Position numbers and translations under genes: made by a program. A stretch of DNA of 41,164 nt, from NCBI GenBank assembly GCA_002373775.1, contig DFJW01000092.1, positions 1 to 41,164 on the forward strand. The letters are read 5' to 3'. The notes under the pieces were generated by a model. It made no database searches. It was not told the origin of the DNA and saw nothing but the letters and a program-made list of their open reading frames with translations. Positions 8,266 to 17,504 of this stretch are shown here, piece by piece. Numbering within the stretch: position 1 is the stretch's first letter; each line of letters opens with the position of its first letter. This DNA is from Ruminococcus flavefaciens (GTDB taxonomy: Bacteria > Bacillota > Clostridia > Oscillospirales > Ruminococcaceae).

Positions 8266-9840
8266 ATGAAGAAACAGCTTTACGGCATAATCGGTCTCAG
8301 CGCTGCTGTAGCAGTGCTGGGAGGCGGTCTTGCCGCTCTGAAACTGACAGAAAAATCAGACAGTGACGAGAGCAGTTCCGCAGTTGAAATGACACAGGCT
8401 GCTGTTGAAGGTTCGGGCATGATACTTATCGACGACAATACAGAACCGCCTTATGCAGCACCGACTACGGAAGCTTATGTCATAGGCACTGAGCCTGCCG
8501 TTGATGAAAAGCCGGCTGTAAGCAGCGTGCATGTAAAGAATGCAGACGGCGAACTTGAAGTCAAGGTGCTGTCTCAGGCAACAGCCGATGCTGCTGCCGA
8601 GTATACACTTGCAGGATATGAGGAATACGACCTCGACAGTCAGCTGCTGAGCACCATAGTCAACAATGTGAATCAGCTGAGATCGGCTTCACTGGTCGAA
8701 GAGAACTGCTCCGACCTTTCAAAGTTCGGACTTGGCGATACTGCCATAAAGGTGGACGTCAATTACGCCAGCGGCATAGTCAGAACTATATATATCGGAG
8801 ATACATCTCCGGTAAATCCTCAGAACTATGTAAGGATAGATGACAGCAATGATGTTTATACCGTAAACAGTTCGTCTGTTGCGACATACAGCAGAAAACC
8901 GGTCGATTTCGTGCGCACAGTAGTTCTTGCAGAGCCTTCTGCTGAGGAGTATCCTAAGATAAACAGCGTCCGTATAGAGCGCGAAGATATCGACTATGAC
9001 ATCTTCCTTGTATACGGAGAGCACAGCGATGAGACAAATTCAGGCGGCACTTCCGCCGTACATGAAATGGCTGAACCGGTGCATGCTTTCCTTTCAGTAG
9101 AGCGTTCGAAGGACATAACCAACGGCATGTTCGGACTGACAGCAAAGAGCATAGACACTCTCGGCTGCACAGATGCCGACATCAAGAAAGCCGGTCTGGA
9201 TGAACCGTTCTGCCGCGTGACGATGGAATGCGACAACGGCAAGACCTATGTGCTGCTGCTCAGCGAGATGTATTCTGAAGAGGGCGAGAATGTCTGCCGC
9301 GCTATGCTTGAAGGCGGAAATGTGATATATGTAGTATCCGCTGACAAGGCAAGGTGGCTGACTGTAACTCCTATCGACATCGCATCGCGTGTCATACTCG
9401 GTTCATTTGTATGGAACGTAAGTGAGTTCACTGTTGAAAACAGCAGCGGAACTAAAGCAACTTTCCACACCGAGCCTACCGACTCTTCAAAGGACAGAAA
9501 GGATTGCCGCACAGAGGATATGACCGTTACAAAGGACGGTGAGGCATTTGATGCCGAGCGCTACAGACAGCTTTACGCTTTCGTGCTCGATTCCAATGGC
9601 GAAGAGTTCGCTCTGAATGAGAAACTGCCGGATACTAAGCCTGCTGTATCAGTGAAATATACCGATTCTTACCTTAACAAGACTGCAACTATTGATTTTT
9701 ACGACTATTCACCTATGACATCGCTTATTGCAGTTGACGGCGAACCGCTCTTCTTCTGCAGTAGGTCCTATGTGGAAACGCTCAGCGGCAACATTGATAA
9801 GATCGAGACCGGCGAGGCATACGTTACCACATGGAAATAA
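8266..9840 (+). CDS. DUF4340-like membrane-anchored protein of the ABC cluster
   Basis: The protein is 524 residues with an N-terminal hydrophobic anchor (about 4-24, Lys-Lys before it), then a Ser/Thr/Glu-rich linker to about residue 85. A large repeated beta-rich extracytoplasmic region follows. Segments such as KFGLGDTAIKVDVNYASG and GLDEPFCRVTMEC, with YVLLLSE after it, are the 'GL.dP...v.....g....l.iG' pattern of DUF4340 domains. DUF4340 proteins commonly follow GldG-like genes, as here (no intergenic gap). The role within the exporter is unknown; it may bind the exported substrate or cell wall. Confidence 0.82.
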   Translation: MKKQLYGIIGLSAAVAVLGGGLAALKLTEKSDSDESSSAVEMTQAAVEGSGMILIDDNTEPPYAAPTTEAYVIGTEPAVDEKPAVSSVHVKNADGELEVKVLSQATADAAAEYTLAGYEEYDLDSQLLSTIVNNVNQLRSASLVEENCSDLSKFGLGDTAIKVDVNYASGIVRTIYIGDTSPVNPQNYVRIDDSNDVYTVNSSSVATYSRKPVDFVRTVVLAEPSAEEYPKINSVRIEREDIDYDIFLVYGEHSDETNSGGTSAVHEMAEPVHAFLSVERSKDITNGMFGLTAKSIDTLGCTDADIKKAGLDEPFCRVTMECDNGKTYVLLLSEMYSEEGENVCRAMLEGGNVIYVVSADKARWLTVTPIDIASRVILGSFVWNVSEFTVENSSGTKATFHTEPTDSSKDRKDCRTEDMTVTKDGEAFDAERYRQLYAFVLDSNGEEFALNEKLPDTKPAVSVKYTDSYLNKTATIDFYDYSPMTSLIAVDGEPLFFCSRSYVETLSGNIDKIETGEAYVTTWK

Positions 9841-9856
9841 TGAACGGAGGTAAAGT

Positions 9857-10138
9857 ATGAACGAGAAATTCTATATGTATAAGGGCTATCCGCTCGTAAG
9901 AAACGGCGACCAGCTGTATTACGGATATATGTCAGATCCGTATGTTATATGGATCCAGATACTGAATAAAAAAGAAGTTGAAGGCTGTGAAATGGCTTCA
10001 AAGGTCCGCGTTATACAGATGGCAACAAAGACTGACGATCCGATGAAGGCTTTCGTAAAGAACACTGAGCGTGAGTGCGGACTCTATGAGGCACTGGACA
10101 TCGCAAGTGTATGGCTGGAAAAGGCACTTAATAACTGA
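9857..10138 (+). CDS. Small conserved-looking protein of unknown function
   Basis: I do not recognise a named family. The protein has 93 residues, is soluble, and has no signal peptide or membrane helix. It begins with MYKGYPLVRNGDQLYYGYMS and ends in a probable amphipathic helix (LYEALDIASVWLEKAL). A good site (ACGGAGGTAAAG) precedes the ATG, and the gene lies 16 bases after the DUF4340-like gene in the same direction, so it is probably the last gene of that transcript. A strong terminator follows. The length, codon use and ribosome site support a real gene. Confidence 0.8.
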   Translation: MNEKFYMYKGYPLVRNGDQLYYGYMSDPYVIWIQILNKKEVEGCEMASKVRVIQMATKTDDPMKAFVKNTERECGLYEALDIASVWLEKALNN

Positions 10139-10182
10139 TCCTTCAGCAGCTTGAAGATCAGAGCTGTTCATATCATAAACTT

Positions 10183-10229
10183 AGCCATGGCGTCCCTGCT
10201 TTGAAAAGCGGGGAGGCTGTGGCTTTTTT
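10183..10229 (+). terminator. Intrinsic terminator after the ABC cluster
   Basis: A long imperfect hairpin pairs AGCCA at 10183 with TGGCT ending at 10224, with further pairing of GC.TCCC.GCTT to AAGC.GGGA.GC around a TGAA loop. It is followed by a T run. It separates the ABC transporter unit from the two-component genes. Confidence 0.85.
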
Positions 10230-10252
10230 ATTAACATTTCATCCATTTTTCA

Positions 10253-10281
10253 TTGACAACAGGATAAAAGTGCGCTATAAT
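10253..10281 (+). promoter_or_regulatory. Consensus sigma-A promoter for the two-component operon
   Basis: TTGACA at 10253-10258 and TATAAT at 10276-10281 are separated by exactly 17 bases, a full consensus match. Transcription would start about 35 bases before the regulator's ATG at 10322. Confidence 0.88.
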
Positions 10282-10321
10282 AAGAGTATATCATATGCTT
10301 TAGGAAAAGAGGTACAAAACG

Positions 10322-11029
10322 ATGGCTGCAGAAAAAAGTCTGAAAGTTCTGATAGTTGACGACGATAAAAATATATGTGATCTTCTCAGGCTGTATCTTG
10401 AGAAGGACGGCTACGGCGTCATGCTCTGCCACGACGGTGACGACGCAGTAGTAAAATTCAATTCTCTAAACCCTGATATGGTCCTGCTCGATATCATGCT
10501 GCCCGGTAAGGATGGCTGGCAGGTATGCCGTGAGATCAGGAAAAAGTCCAATGTACCGATAATAATGATAACCGCAAAGGGTGAGACTATCGACAAGGTA
10601 ATAGGTCTTGAACTTGGCGCGGATGATTACATAGTAAAGCCTTTTGATGCAAAGGAAGTCATTGCCCGTATCAACGCGGTCACAAGACGTGTGGGCAATA
10701 ACAATGCTGAACCCGAGATAAAGGAAGTTCACTACGACAAGCTCTCTGTCAATATGACACGCTATGAGCTGAAGGTGAACGGCAGAACAGTTGATACTCC
10801 GCCTAAGGAGCTTGAACTGCTCTTCTATCTTGCTTCAAATCCGAACCGTGTTTATACCAGAGACCAGCTTCTTGATGAGGTGTGGGGATTTGAATACTAC
10901 GGCGATTCACGCACGATCGACGTCCACATCAAGAGACTGCGTGAAAAGCTTGAAGGCGTGTCCGATAAGTGGGCTCTCAAGACTGTATGGGGAGTCGGCT
11001 ATAAGTTTGAGGCGGACGAAGAGGAATAA
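10322..11029 (+). CDS. OmpR/PhoB-family response regulator
   Basis: This is a DNA-binding response regulator of 235 residues. The receiver domain (8-125) has the acidic pocket VDDD (D13-D15), the phosphoacceptor D57 in MVLLDIMLPGKDGW, T84 in MITAKG and K106 in DYIVKPFD. The C-terminal winged helix (about 135-233) contains LTRYELKV-like strands, PPKELELLFYLASNPNRVYT and the recognition segment SRTIDVHIKRLREKL. It is the first gene after a consensus promoter and is paired with the histidine kinase downstream. The target is unknown. The HtrA protease in the same cluster suggests an envelope-stress role, as with CssR-type systems, but that is an inference. Confidence 0.93.
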   Translation: MAAEKSLKVLIVDDDKNICDLLRLYLEKDGYGVMLCHDGDDAVVKFNSLNPDMVLLDIMLPGKDGWQVCREIRKKSNVPIIMITAKGETIDKVIGLELGADDYIVKPFDAKEVIARINAVTRRVGNNNAEPEIKEVHYDKLSVNMTRYELKVNGRTVDTPPKELELLFYLASNPNRVYTRDQLLDEVWGFEYYGDSRTIDVHIKRLREKLEGVSDKWALKTVWGVGYKFEADEEE

Positions 11030-11096
11030 GCCTCCGGGCTGATGAATAGTGATCGCTTTGCGGTGTACAGGCATGTGCGCTTGAAGACGATGTATC

Positions 11097-11129
11097 CGGG
11101 GCTGTCAGTTTGCAGTCCCGTGTTTTTTT
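11097..11129 (+). terminator. Terminator-like hairpin between regulator and kinase
   Basis: An 8-bp stem (CGGGGCTG at 11097-11104 with CAGTCCCG at 11113-11120, one G-U pair) closes an 8-base loop and is followed by seven Ts at 11123-11129. It lies between two genes that should be co-transcribed. I see no convincing promoter after it, so it may reduce rather than end transcription into the kinase gene. Confidence 0.65.
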
Positions 11130-11135
11130 AGTACG

Positions 11136-11157
11136 ATATTGCCGTGAACGGCAATAT
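11136..11157 (+). other. Perfect 9-bp inverted repeat in front of the kinase ribosome site
   Basis: ATATTGCCG and CGGCAATAT form a perfect 9-bp stem around a TGAA loop. It ends 6 bases before the GGAGG of the kinase gene. It could be an RNA hairpin affecting kinase translation or mRNA stability after the upstream terminator-like hairpin, or a DNA operator. Confidence 0.6.
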
Positions 11158-11176
11158 GTTTCCGGAGGTGATCTCA

Positions 11177-12832
11177 TTGAATCAGAAAAACAGTTCATAT
11201 TTCAGATTTGCCCGTTTTGCACTGCTGGTGATAGCTTCGGTAATTGTTTTTCTCGGAGTAGTCATAGTTTCTGTAGGTACAGGAGTGTATAAGCGCAGTC
11301 AGCTAAATGAACTGAAGAGTGAAGGAAAGTTGTTTATCGACTGCATGAAGAATTCCTACAACGATAGCAGCAGCTTCAACAGCATCGGGATGCGTTCCAT
11401 ACATTACAACTTCTCCCGTGCAGGAAAAATGGATATTTACGTCTATGATTCCGAAGGCAACTGCCTTATTGCTTCGGACTATTATGACGTTGATGAGAAC
11501 ACCGGAAAGATCGAACGCAGCGATCTCATAGACGAAGAGGGATATGAACCGCCGGTCCTTTCAGAGAAGATGCTTGATAAGATCGGGGACAATGATGGAC
11601 GCTACCTCGAACTTGATGATGAAGGAATATCGAGCAGTGCGCCGCGTATGATCTACGCTTCAAGAGTGTATATCACGATCGGTGACAGCAATTCAAGAAT
11701 AAAGCTTTATGCAGTGTTTGAGCGGAAGCCGGATAAGATAAACAGCTTTGCGATCCGTTTCACGCTCCTCTATTTACTGATAGGTGCAGCAGCGATATTT
11801 GTGACTTATCTGCTGCTCAAACGCCGTGCGCAAAAACTGATCGCATATGAGAACGATTTCCTGAAAGTCAGCGAGATGTTTGCCAAGGGCGATTTCTCGG
11901 AAAAGCTGCGGACTGATATCGAAGGAACTCAGAAGGAGATCGCACAGTACGTCAATGCACTTGCTTCAAACGTGGAGAACAGCGAGGATACGAGCAAGAC
12001 GTTCATAGCCAACGTATCTCATGAACTCCGAACTCCCATGACGACCATAGGAGGATTCGTTGACGGGATACTCGACGGTACTATCCAGAAGAGCAGGCAG
12101 AATGAATATCTGGTGCTTGTATCGAATGAGATAAAGCGTCTGAAGATACTCATCAGCTCTATGCTGAATATGACGAAATTCGAATCCGGCACTATGGCTC
12201 CTAATTTCAAGGAGACCAATATCACTGATCTTGTGGTGCAGACGGTGCTGATGTTTGAGAAGAAGATCGACGAAAAGGAACTGGAAGTCGAAGGACTTGA
12301 CAGCGACAGGCTTATCGTTGTAGTCGATTCCGACCTCATGCAGCAGGTAATATACAACCTTGTGGAGAATGCCATAAAGTTCGTGAATAAGAGAGGTACA
12401 CTGTCTTTCACATTCACTACGGATGAACAGTGGAACATAATCGGCATAAGGAATACCGGAGAAGGTCTCACAGACACAGAGATACAGCAGGTATTCGACC
12501 GCTTCTATAAGACGGATTCATCACGCGGAAAGGATACCACCGGACTTGGACTTGGACTTTCCATATCAAGAAAGATAGTACATCTGCACAACGGACATAT
12601 CGTGGTAAAGAGCGTGTACGGAGAATATACGGAATTCCTGATACAGCTCCCGCGCAGCAAGAAAGATAAGGAAAGAGAAAAAGAAAGAGATACTGAGAGG
12701 AGCAGAAATGGAAGATTACGAGAACAGATCAGGGGATACGGAACTGATGAACAGTCAGAAAGATCCGGAAACGGCTGGGAACTTGACCAGTACAGAGAAC
12801 TCGAACAGTACATGGAGAAAGAAGATGAATGA
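11177..12832 (+). CDS. Sensor histidine kinase
   Basis: This is a membrane sensor kinase paired with the upstream regulator. I place the start at the TTG at 11177 because an ideal site (GGAGG at 11164-11168, running on as GGAGGTGAT) lies 8 bases before it. In-frame GTG/ATG codons at 11144 and 11156 fall inside the hairpin and lack such a site. In the 551-residue protein, membrane helices at about 14-36 and 195-215 flank an extracytoplasmic sensor domain. A HAMP-like linker follows. The HisKA helix FIANVSHELRTPMTTIGGF has phosphoacceptor H282, and the ATPase domain has the N box NLVENAIKF and G box TTGLGLGLSISRKI. From about residue 494 the tail is a charged Lys/Glu/Arg stretch that overlaps the next gene. 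Confidence 0.93.
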   Translation: MNQKNSSYFRFARFALLVIASVIVFLGVVIVSVGTGVYKRSQLNELKSEGKLFIDCMKNSYNDSSSFNSIGMRSIHYNFSRAGKMDIYVYDSEGNCLIASDYYDVDENTGKIERSDLIDEEGYEPPVLSEKMLDKIGDNDGRYLELDDEGISSSAPRMIYASRVYITIGDSNSRIKLYAVFERKPDKINSFAIRFTLLYLLIGAAAIFVTYLLLKRRAQKLIAYENDFLKVSEMFAKGDFSEKLRTDIEGTQKEIAQYVNALASNVENSEDTSKTFIANVSHELRTPMTTIGGFVDGILDGTIQKSRQNEYLVLVSNEIKRLKILISSMLNMTKFESGTMAPNFKETNITDLVVQTVLMFEKKIDEKELEVEGLDSDRLIVVVDSDLMQQVIYNLVENAIKFVNKRGTLSFTFTTDEQWNIIGIRNTGEGLTDTEIQQVFDRFYKTDSSRGKDTTGLGLGLSISRKIVHLHNGHIVVKSVYGEYTEFLIQLPRSKKDKEREKERDTERSRNGRLREQIRGYGTDEQSERSGNGWELDQYRELEQYMEKEDE

Positions 12833-14228
12833 TACAGACAGGGAGTACATCCCATTGCACGAAAAGCTGCCGGATGAGCCTTCGGAATATGTCCCGAGAC
12901 ACGAGAAACTTCCGGAATCAGCTCAGGAGAGTCATGAGTCAGAAGTACAGAAGCCGGTCTATGATGACTTCATGTATGAGCCTATAGGATTTGAAGAACT
13001 TGACGATAAAAAGCCGGAGGCATTTGATTTTCCGTCGGCTGAGAAGGAAAAAAAGCGTTCTTCCGGAACTGCTGCTGCCATCACTCTGTTTGCGGTGCTT
13101 CTTATTGCATCAGCAGCTGCATCGGTCTATGGCATATATAATGATATCGCACACAGCAGCAAGGCAGTGCAGGAGATCGTCAACAGCCGCAGGGCAGTGA
13201 TATACCTGAATTCAAAGCCTGAAAATGCCAAGGCTGCCGAGTATGACACGGATGAGTACGGCAGGTATTCGTCGGAAGCAGTCGCAAGTATGGTAAAGCC
13301 CTCTATAGTTGAGATATTCGCCTACGGTGACGCAATGCGCAGTCAGCTCATAGGCACAGGTTCCGGAGTAGTCCTTAGCAAGGACGGCTACATAGTCACG
13401 AACGCCCATGTGCTTCAGGAGGGCGGATTCCATTCCGTAAGCACTGACGACGGTGATGTATTCGACGCCAAGGTCATAGGCAGAGATGTCAAGACTGATA
13501 TCGCTGTGCTCAAAGTTGACGGACAGACTTTCGTTCCGGCGGTTTTCGGAAATTCCGATGAGGCGACAGTCGGCGAAAGAGTAATGGCGATAGGAAATCC
13601 TGCCGGTCTTTCCGGCACGGTCACCGACGGCATAATATCAGCGGTAGAGCGTAAGATCAAGGGCGATTCCACAGGCTTTGAAATGACCTGCATACAGACA
13701 AACGCCCAGATAAGCCCCGGAAATTCCGGAGGTGCACTGGTGAATATGTACGGTCAGGTGATCGGCATAACCTCTTCAAAATATGTCAGCAGCAGCCTTG
13801 AAGGTCTGGGATTTGCGATCACGATCAACGAAGCACAGCCCATAATCGACGAGCTGATATCCAAAGGATATATAAGCGGACGCTTCCGCATAGGTATAAT
13901 GCTTATCGACATGTCCAGCCCTGACAGGATAGCAGCGATCGAGGAGGAACTCGGATTCCCGCTTCCGGATGATTTCGCAGGAATATACATCAGCGAGATA
14001 CAGGATGATTCCGACATAAAGAATACCGAACTGAAACCGGGAGACTTCATCACAGCAGTAAAGGGCAAGAGCGTCAGCACATATTCCGATTTCTACGATA
14101 CCATAAGCAGCAACTATGCCGCCGGCGATTACGTTGAAGCTACTGCTGCTCATGTTGACAAGAACGGAAAGGTGAATTATTACAATATCCGCTTCAAGCT
14201 GATGGAAGATACATCGGGCAAATACTGA
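12825..14228 (+). CDS. Membrane-anchored HtrA/DegP-type serine protease with PDZ domain
   Basis: This is a trypsin-like envelope quality-control protease. From the ATG at 12825 (GGAG 7 bases upstream) the protein has 467 residues. An ATG at 12708 with a stronger site (GAGAGGAG) would add 39 residues and overlap the kinase by 125 bases. The N-terminal cytoplasmic part holds two HEKLP repeats, a membrane helix spans about 80-104, and the protease domain lies outside. The triad is H195 in VTNAHVL, D225 in TDIAVLKV and S301 in SPGNSGGALVN. A divergent PDZ domain (about 355-460) has an insertion with IEEELGFPLPDDFAG. Position after a two-component pair suggests control by that system. Confidence 0.93.
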   Translation: MNDTDREYIPLHEKLPDEPSEYVPRHEKLPESAQESHESEVQKPVYDDFMYEPIGFEELDDKKPEAFDFPSAEKEKKRSSGTAAAITLFAVLLIASAAASVYGIYNDIAHSSKAVQEIVNSRRAVIYLNSKPENAKAAEYDTDEYGRYSSEAVASMVKPSIVEIFAYGDAMRSQLIGTGSGVVLSKDGYIVTNAHVLQEGGFHSVSTDDGDVFDAKVIGRDVKTDIAVLKVDGQTFVPAVFGNSDEATVGERVMAIGNPAGLSGTVTDGIISAVERKIKGDSTGFEMTCIQTNAQISPGNSGGALVNMYGQVIGITSSKYVSSSLEGLGFAITINEAQPIIDELISKGYISGRFRIGIMLIDMSSPDRIAAIEEELGFPLPDDFAGIYISEIQDDSDIKNTELKPGDFITAVKGKSVSTYSDFYDTISSNYAAGDYVEATAAHVDKNGKVNYYNIRFKLMEDTSGKY

Positions 14229-14235
14229 GGCGTTG

Positions 14236-14261
14236 ACGGGCAGAGTGATCTGCCCGTTTTT
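14236..14261 (+). terminator. Intrinsic terminator after the HtrA gene
   Basis: A perfect 9-bp stem (ACGGGCAGA with TCTGCCCGT) around a GTGA loop is followed directly by a T-rich tract. It ends the two-component/HtrA transcript. Confidence 0.9.
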
Positions 14262-14363
14262 CATTTTATGACGCATATCAAAATGTTTCACCAAAACACT
14301 TTCCACCGACTGTTGAAAACTTTGTGCAAATTTCTGAAAATTGTGAAAGCTTGCAGAAAGTAC

Positions 14364-14391
14364 TTGATTTATTGTAAAAAGGTGGTAAAAT
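14364..14391 (+). promoter_or_regulatory. Probable groESL promoter
   Basis: TTGATT at 14364-14369 and TAAAAT at 14386-14391 are 16 bases apart. A TATAAT at 14391-14396 overlaps but would need a 21-base spacer. The CIRCE operator begins at the downstream edge, as expected for HrcA repression. Confidence 0.6.
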
Positions 14392-14395
14392 ATAA

Positions 14396-14422
14396 TTAGC
14401 ACTCAGAGAAAGAGAGTGCTAA
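14396..14422 (+). promoter_or_regulatory. CIRCE operator (HrcA-binding site)
   Basis: TTAGCACTC-N9-GAGTGCTAA is an exact match to the CIRCE consensus inverted repeat, with a 9-base spacer. It lies 36 bases before groES. HrcA bound here represses the heat-shock operon until misfolded protein titrates GroEL. The hrcA gene itself is not in the window. Confidence 0.98.
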
Positions 14423-14452
14423 ACAAGCTTGCTAATAATAATCAGGAGGTAA

Positions 14453-14731
<279 letters not shown>

Positions 14732-14776
14732 TCCGGCATCCGGAACAGATAAAACCAATTCTATATTAAGGAGTAA

Positions 14777-16405
<1,629 letters not shown>

Positions 16406-16421
16406 TTTATAATGCAGAATT

Positions 16422-16456
16422 AAAGGCGAACCTGAATCATTCGGGTTCGCCTTTTT
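16422..16456 (+). terminator. Intrinsic terminator after groEL
   Basis: An 11-bp perfect stem (AAAGGCGAACC with GGTTCGCCTTT), extendable by TGA pairing, is followed by T residues. It ends the groESL transcript. Confidence 0.92.
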
Positions 16457-16511
16457 GCGTGACATGGCAAATTTAACAAGTCTCCCTGCCAAATCCTGTT
16501 TATTATAATGC

Positions 16512-16540
16512 TTGACAATATATATGTGTGTATATATAAT
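16512..16540 (+). promoter_or_regulatory. Consensus sigma-A promoter for the PH/SHOCT-like gene
   Basis: TTGACA at 16512-16517 and TATAAT at 16535-16540 are separated by 17 bases. The region around them is a TA/TG repeat. The coding start is at 16578. Confidence 0.85.
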
Positions 16541-16577
16541 TAATATATATACGATTTTTAATCAATGGGAGGCTTTT

Positions 16578-17258
16578 ATGGAAAACAATGAAAAAGTAAT
16601 TTGCAGAGCGAATTTCTGGGCGGGCATTACACCTCTTGCGGTGGTGTTCACTGTGCTGTGGTGGATAATTGGCGGCGTGGGGTATTATGTGACTGGTCCT
16701 TATATGAATTATTCGAGCACTGAGTATATGTGGGGAATTGAGTGGCATAATCATTATTATGAATATCCCATGCTTCATGCGCTTGGAATAGCAATAACTG
16801 TTATAGTGTTCGTTCTTCCGGTCGTGATTTTCCTCATCAGAATGTTTATTGCCAAACGCTGCAAACTTGAACTGACAGAAGGTCAGATAGAAGGACAGCT
16901 AAAAACCACCTTCGGCAAGAAAAAGCTCCAGATACCGATAGACCACCTCGACAATGTTATGACTTCCAGCGGATTCTGGGACAAGATCAGAGGCGGCGAG
17001 ACACTTCTCATCAGCTCAAATTCCGGCTTGATAAAGTTCCACTACGTCCGCAACGCTGATGAATTTGCACAGGCTGCAATGAAACGCATAGACGAGGTAA
17101 AGAAGTCCGCAACTGTGCCGCAGGCTGCACCTGTTCAGAATGCTTCCGGCGGCAATGCCGTAGAAAAAATGAATTCACTGAAACAGATGCTTGATTCCGG
17201 TCTCATCACACAGGAGGAATTCGACCAGAAAAAGAAGGACATACTTTCAAAAATGTAA
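16578..17258 (+). CDS. Membrane protein with bacterial PH-like and SHOCT domains
   Basis: The start is the ATG at 16578, 5 bases after GGGAGG; the same frame is open upstream but runs through the promoter. The 226-residue protein has two membrane helices (about 15-38 and 67-91). A cytoplasmic bPH2-like beta domain follows (CKLELTEGQIEGQLKTTFG, then IDHLDNVMTSSGFWDKI). A linker rich in Ala/Pro/Gln leads to a C-terminal SHOCT motif (MNSLKQMLDSGLITQEEFDQ, ending KKKDILSKM). SHOCT domains occur on many membrane or oligomerising proteins with no enzymatic role of their own. The gene stands alone between its own promoter and terminator. Function unknown. Confidence 0.87.
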   Translation: MENNEKVICRANFWAGITPLAVVFTVLWWIIGGVGYYVTGPYMNYSSTEYMWGIEWHNHYYEYPMLHALGIAITVIVFVLPVVIFLIRMFIAKRCKLELTEGQIEGQLKTTFGKKKLQIPIDHLDNVMTSSGFWDKIRGGETLLISSNSGLIKFHYVRNADEFAQAAMKRIDEVKKSATVPQAAPVQNASGGNAVEKMNSLKQMLDSGLITQEEFDQKKKDILSKM

Positions 17259-17264
17259 AAATCC

Positions 17265-17304
17265 ACCGGGGAATGGCGCAGCTGATGTTCATTCCCCGGT
17301 TTTT
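17265..17304 (+). terminator. Intrinsic terminator after the PH/SHOCT-like gene
   Basis: An 11-bp perfect stem (ACCGGGGAATG with CATTCCCCGGT) with a 14-base loop is followed by TTTT. Confidence 0.88.
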
Positions 17305-17372
17305 CGCATATCTTGCTCATTCCGTAATTATACGCTGTAAGCAGTGTGTACTCTGTCACTTAATGGATTCCC

Positions 17373-17391
17373 GGGCGGCGGAACACCGCCC
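17373..17391. repeat. GC-rich inverted repeat in an AT-rich intergenic gap
   Basis: GGGCGG and CCGCCC pair around a 7-base CGGAACA loop, followed by CTACA. It sits between the terminator at 17304 and the aroC promoter and has no T run of its own. It may be one copy of a short dispersed genomic repeat; only one copy is visible in this window. Confidence 0.45.
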
Positions 17392-17423
17392 CTACATTCT
17401 ACTCTCTATTTTCTGCTTACTAC

Positions 17424-17452
17424 TTGCTCTTTTTTTCACTATATGTTATAAT
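17424..17452 (+). promoter_or_regulatory. Probable sigma-A promoter for aroC
   Basis: TTGCTC at 17424-17429 and TATAAT at 17447-17452 are separated by 17 bases, about 50 bases before the aroC start. Confidence 0.75.
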
Positions 17453-17504
17453 TAACATGACACATATCGGACGCAGAACATTTTAGTATCAGGAGTTGGA
17501 TAAT

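Noticed and set aside
11144..11176. Upstream GTG/ATG starts for the kinase
   Set aside because: They lie in or beside the perfect hairpin and have no ribosome site, while the TTG at 11177 has an ideal one.
16512..16577. Upstream extension of the PH/SHOCT-like gene
   Set aside because: The frame is open but begins in the promoter's -35 region and lacks a ribosome site; GGGAGG 5 bases before 16578 decides the start.
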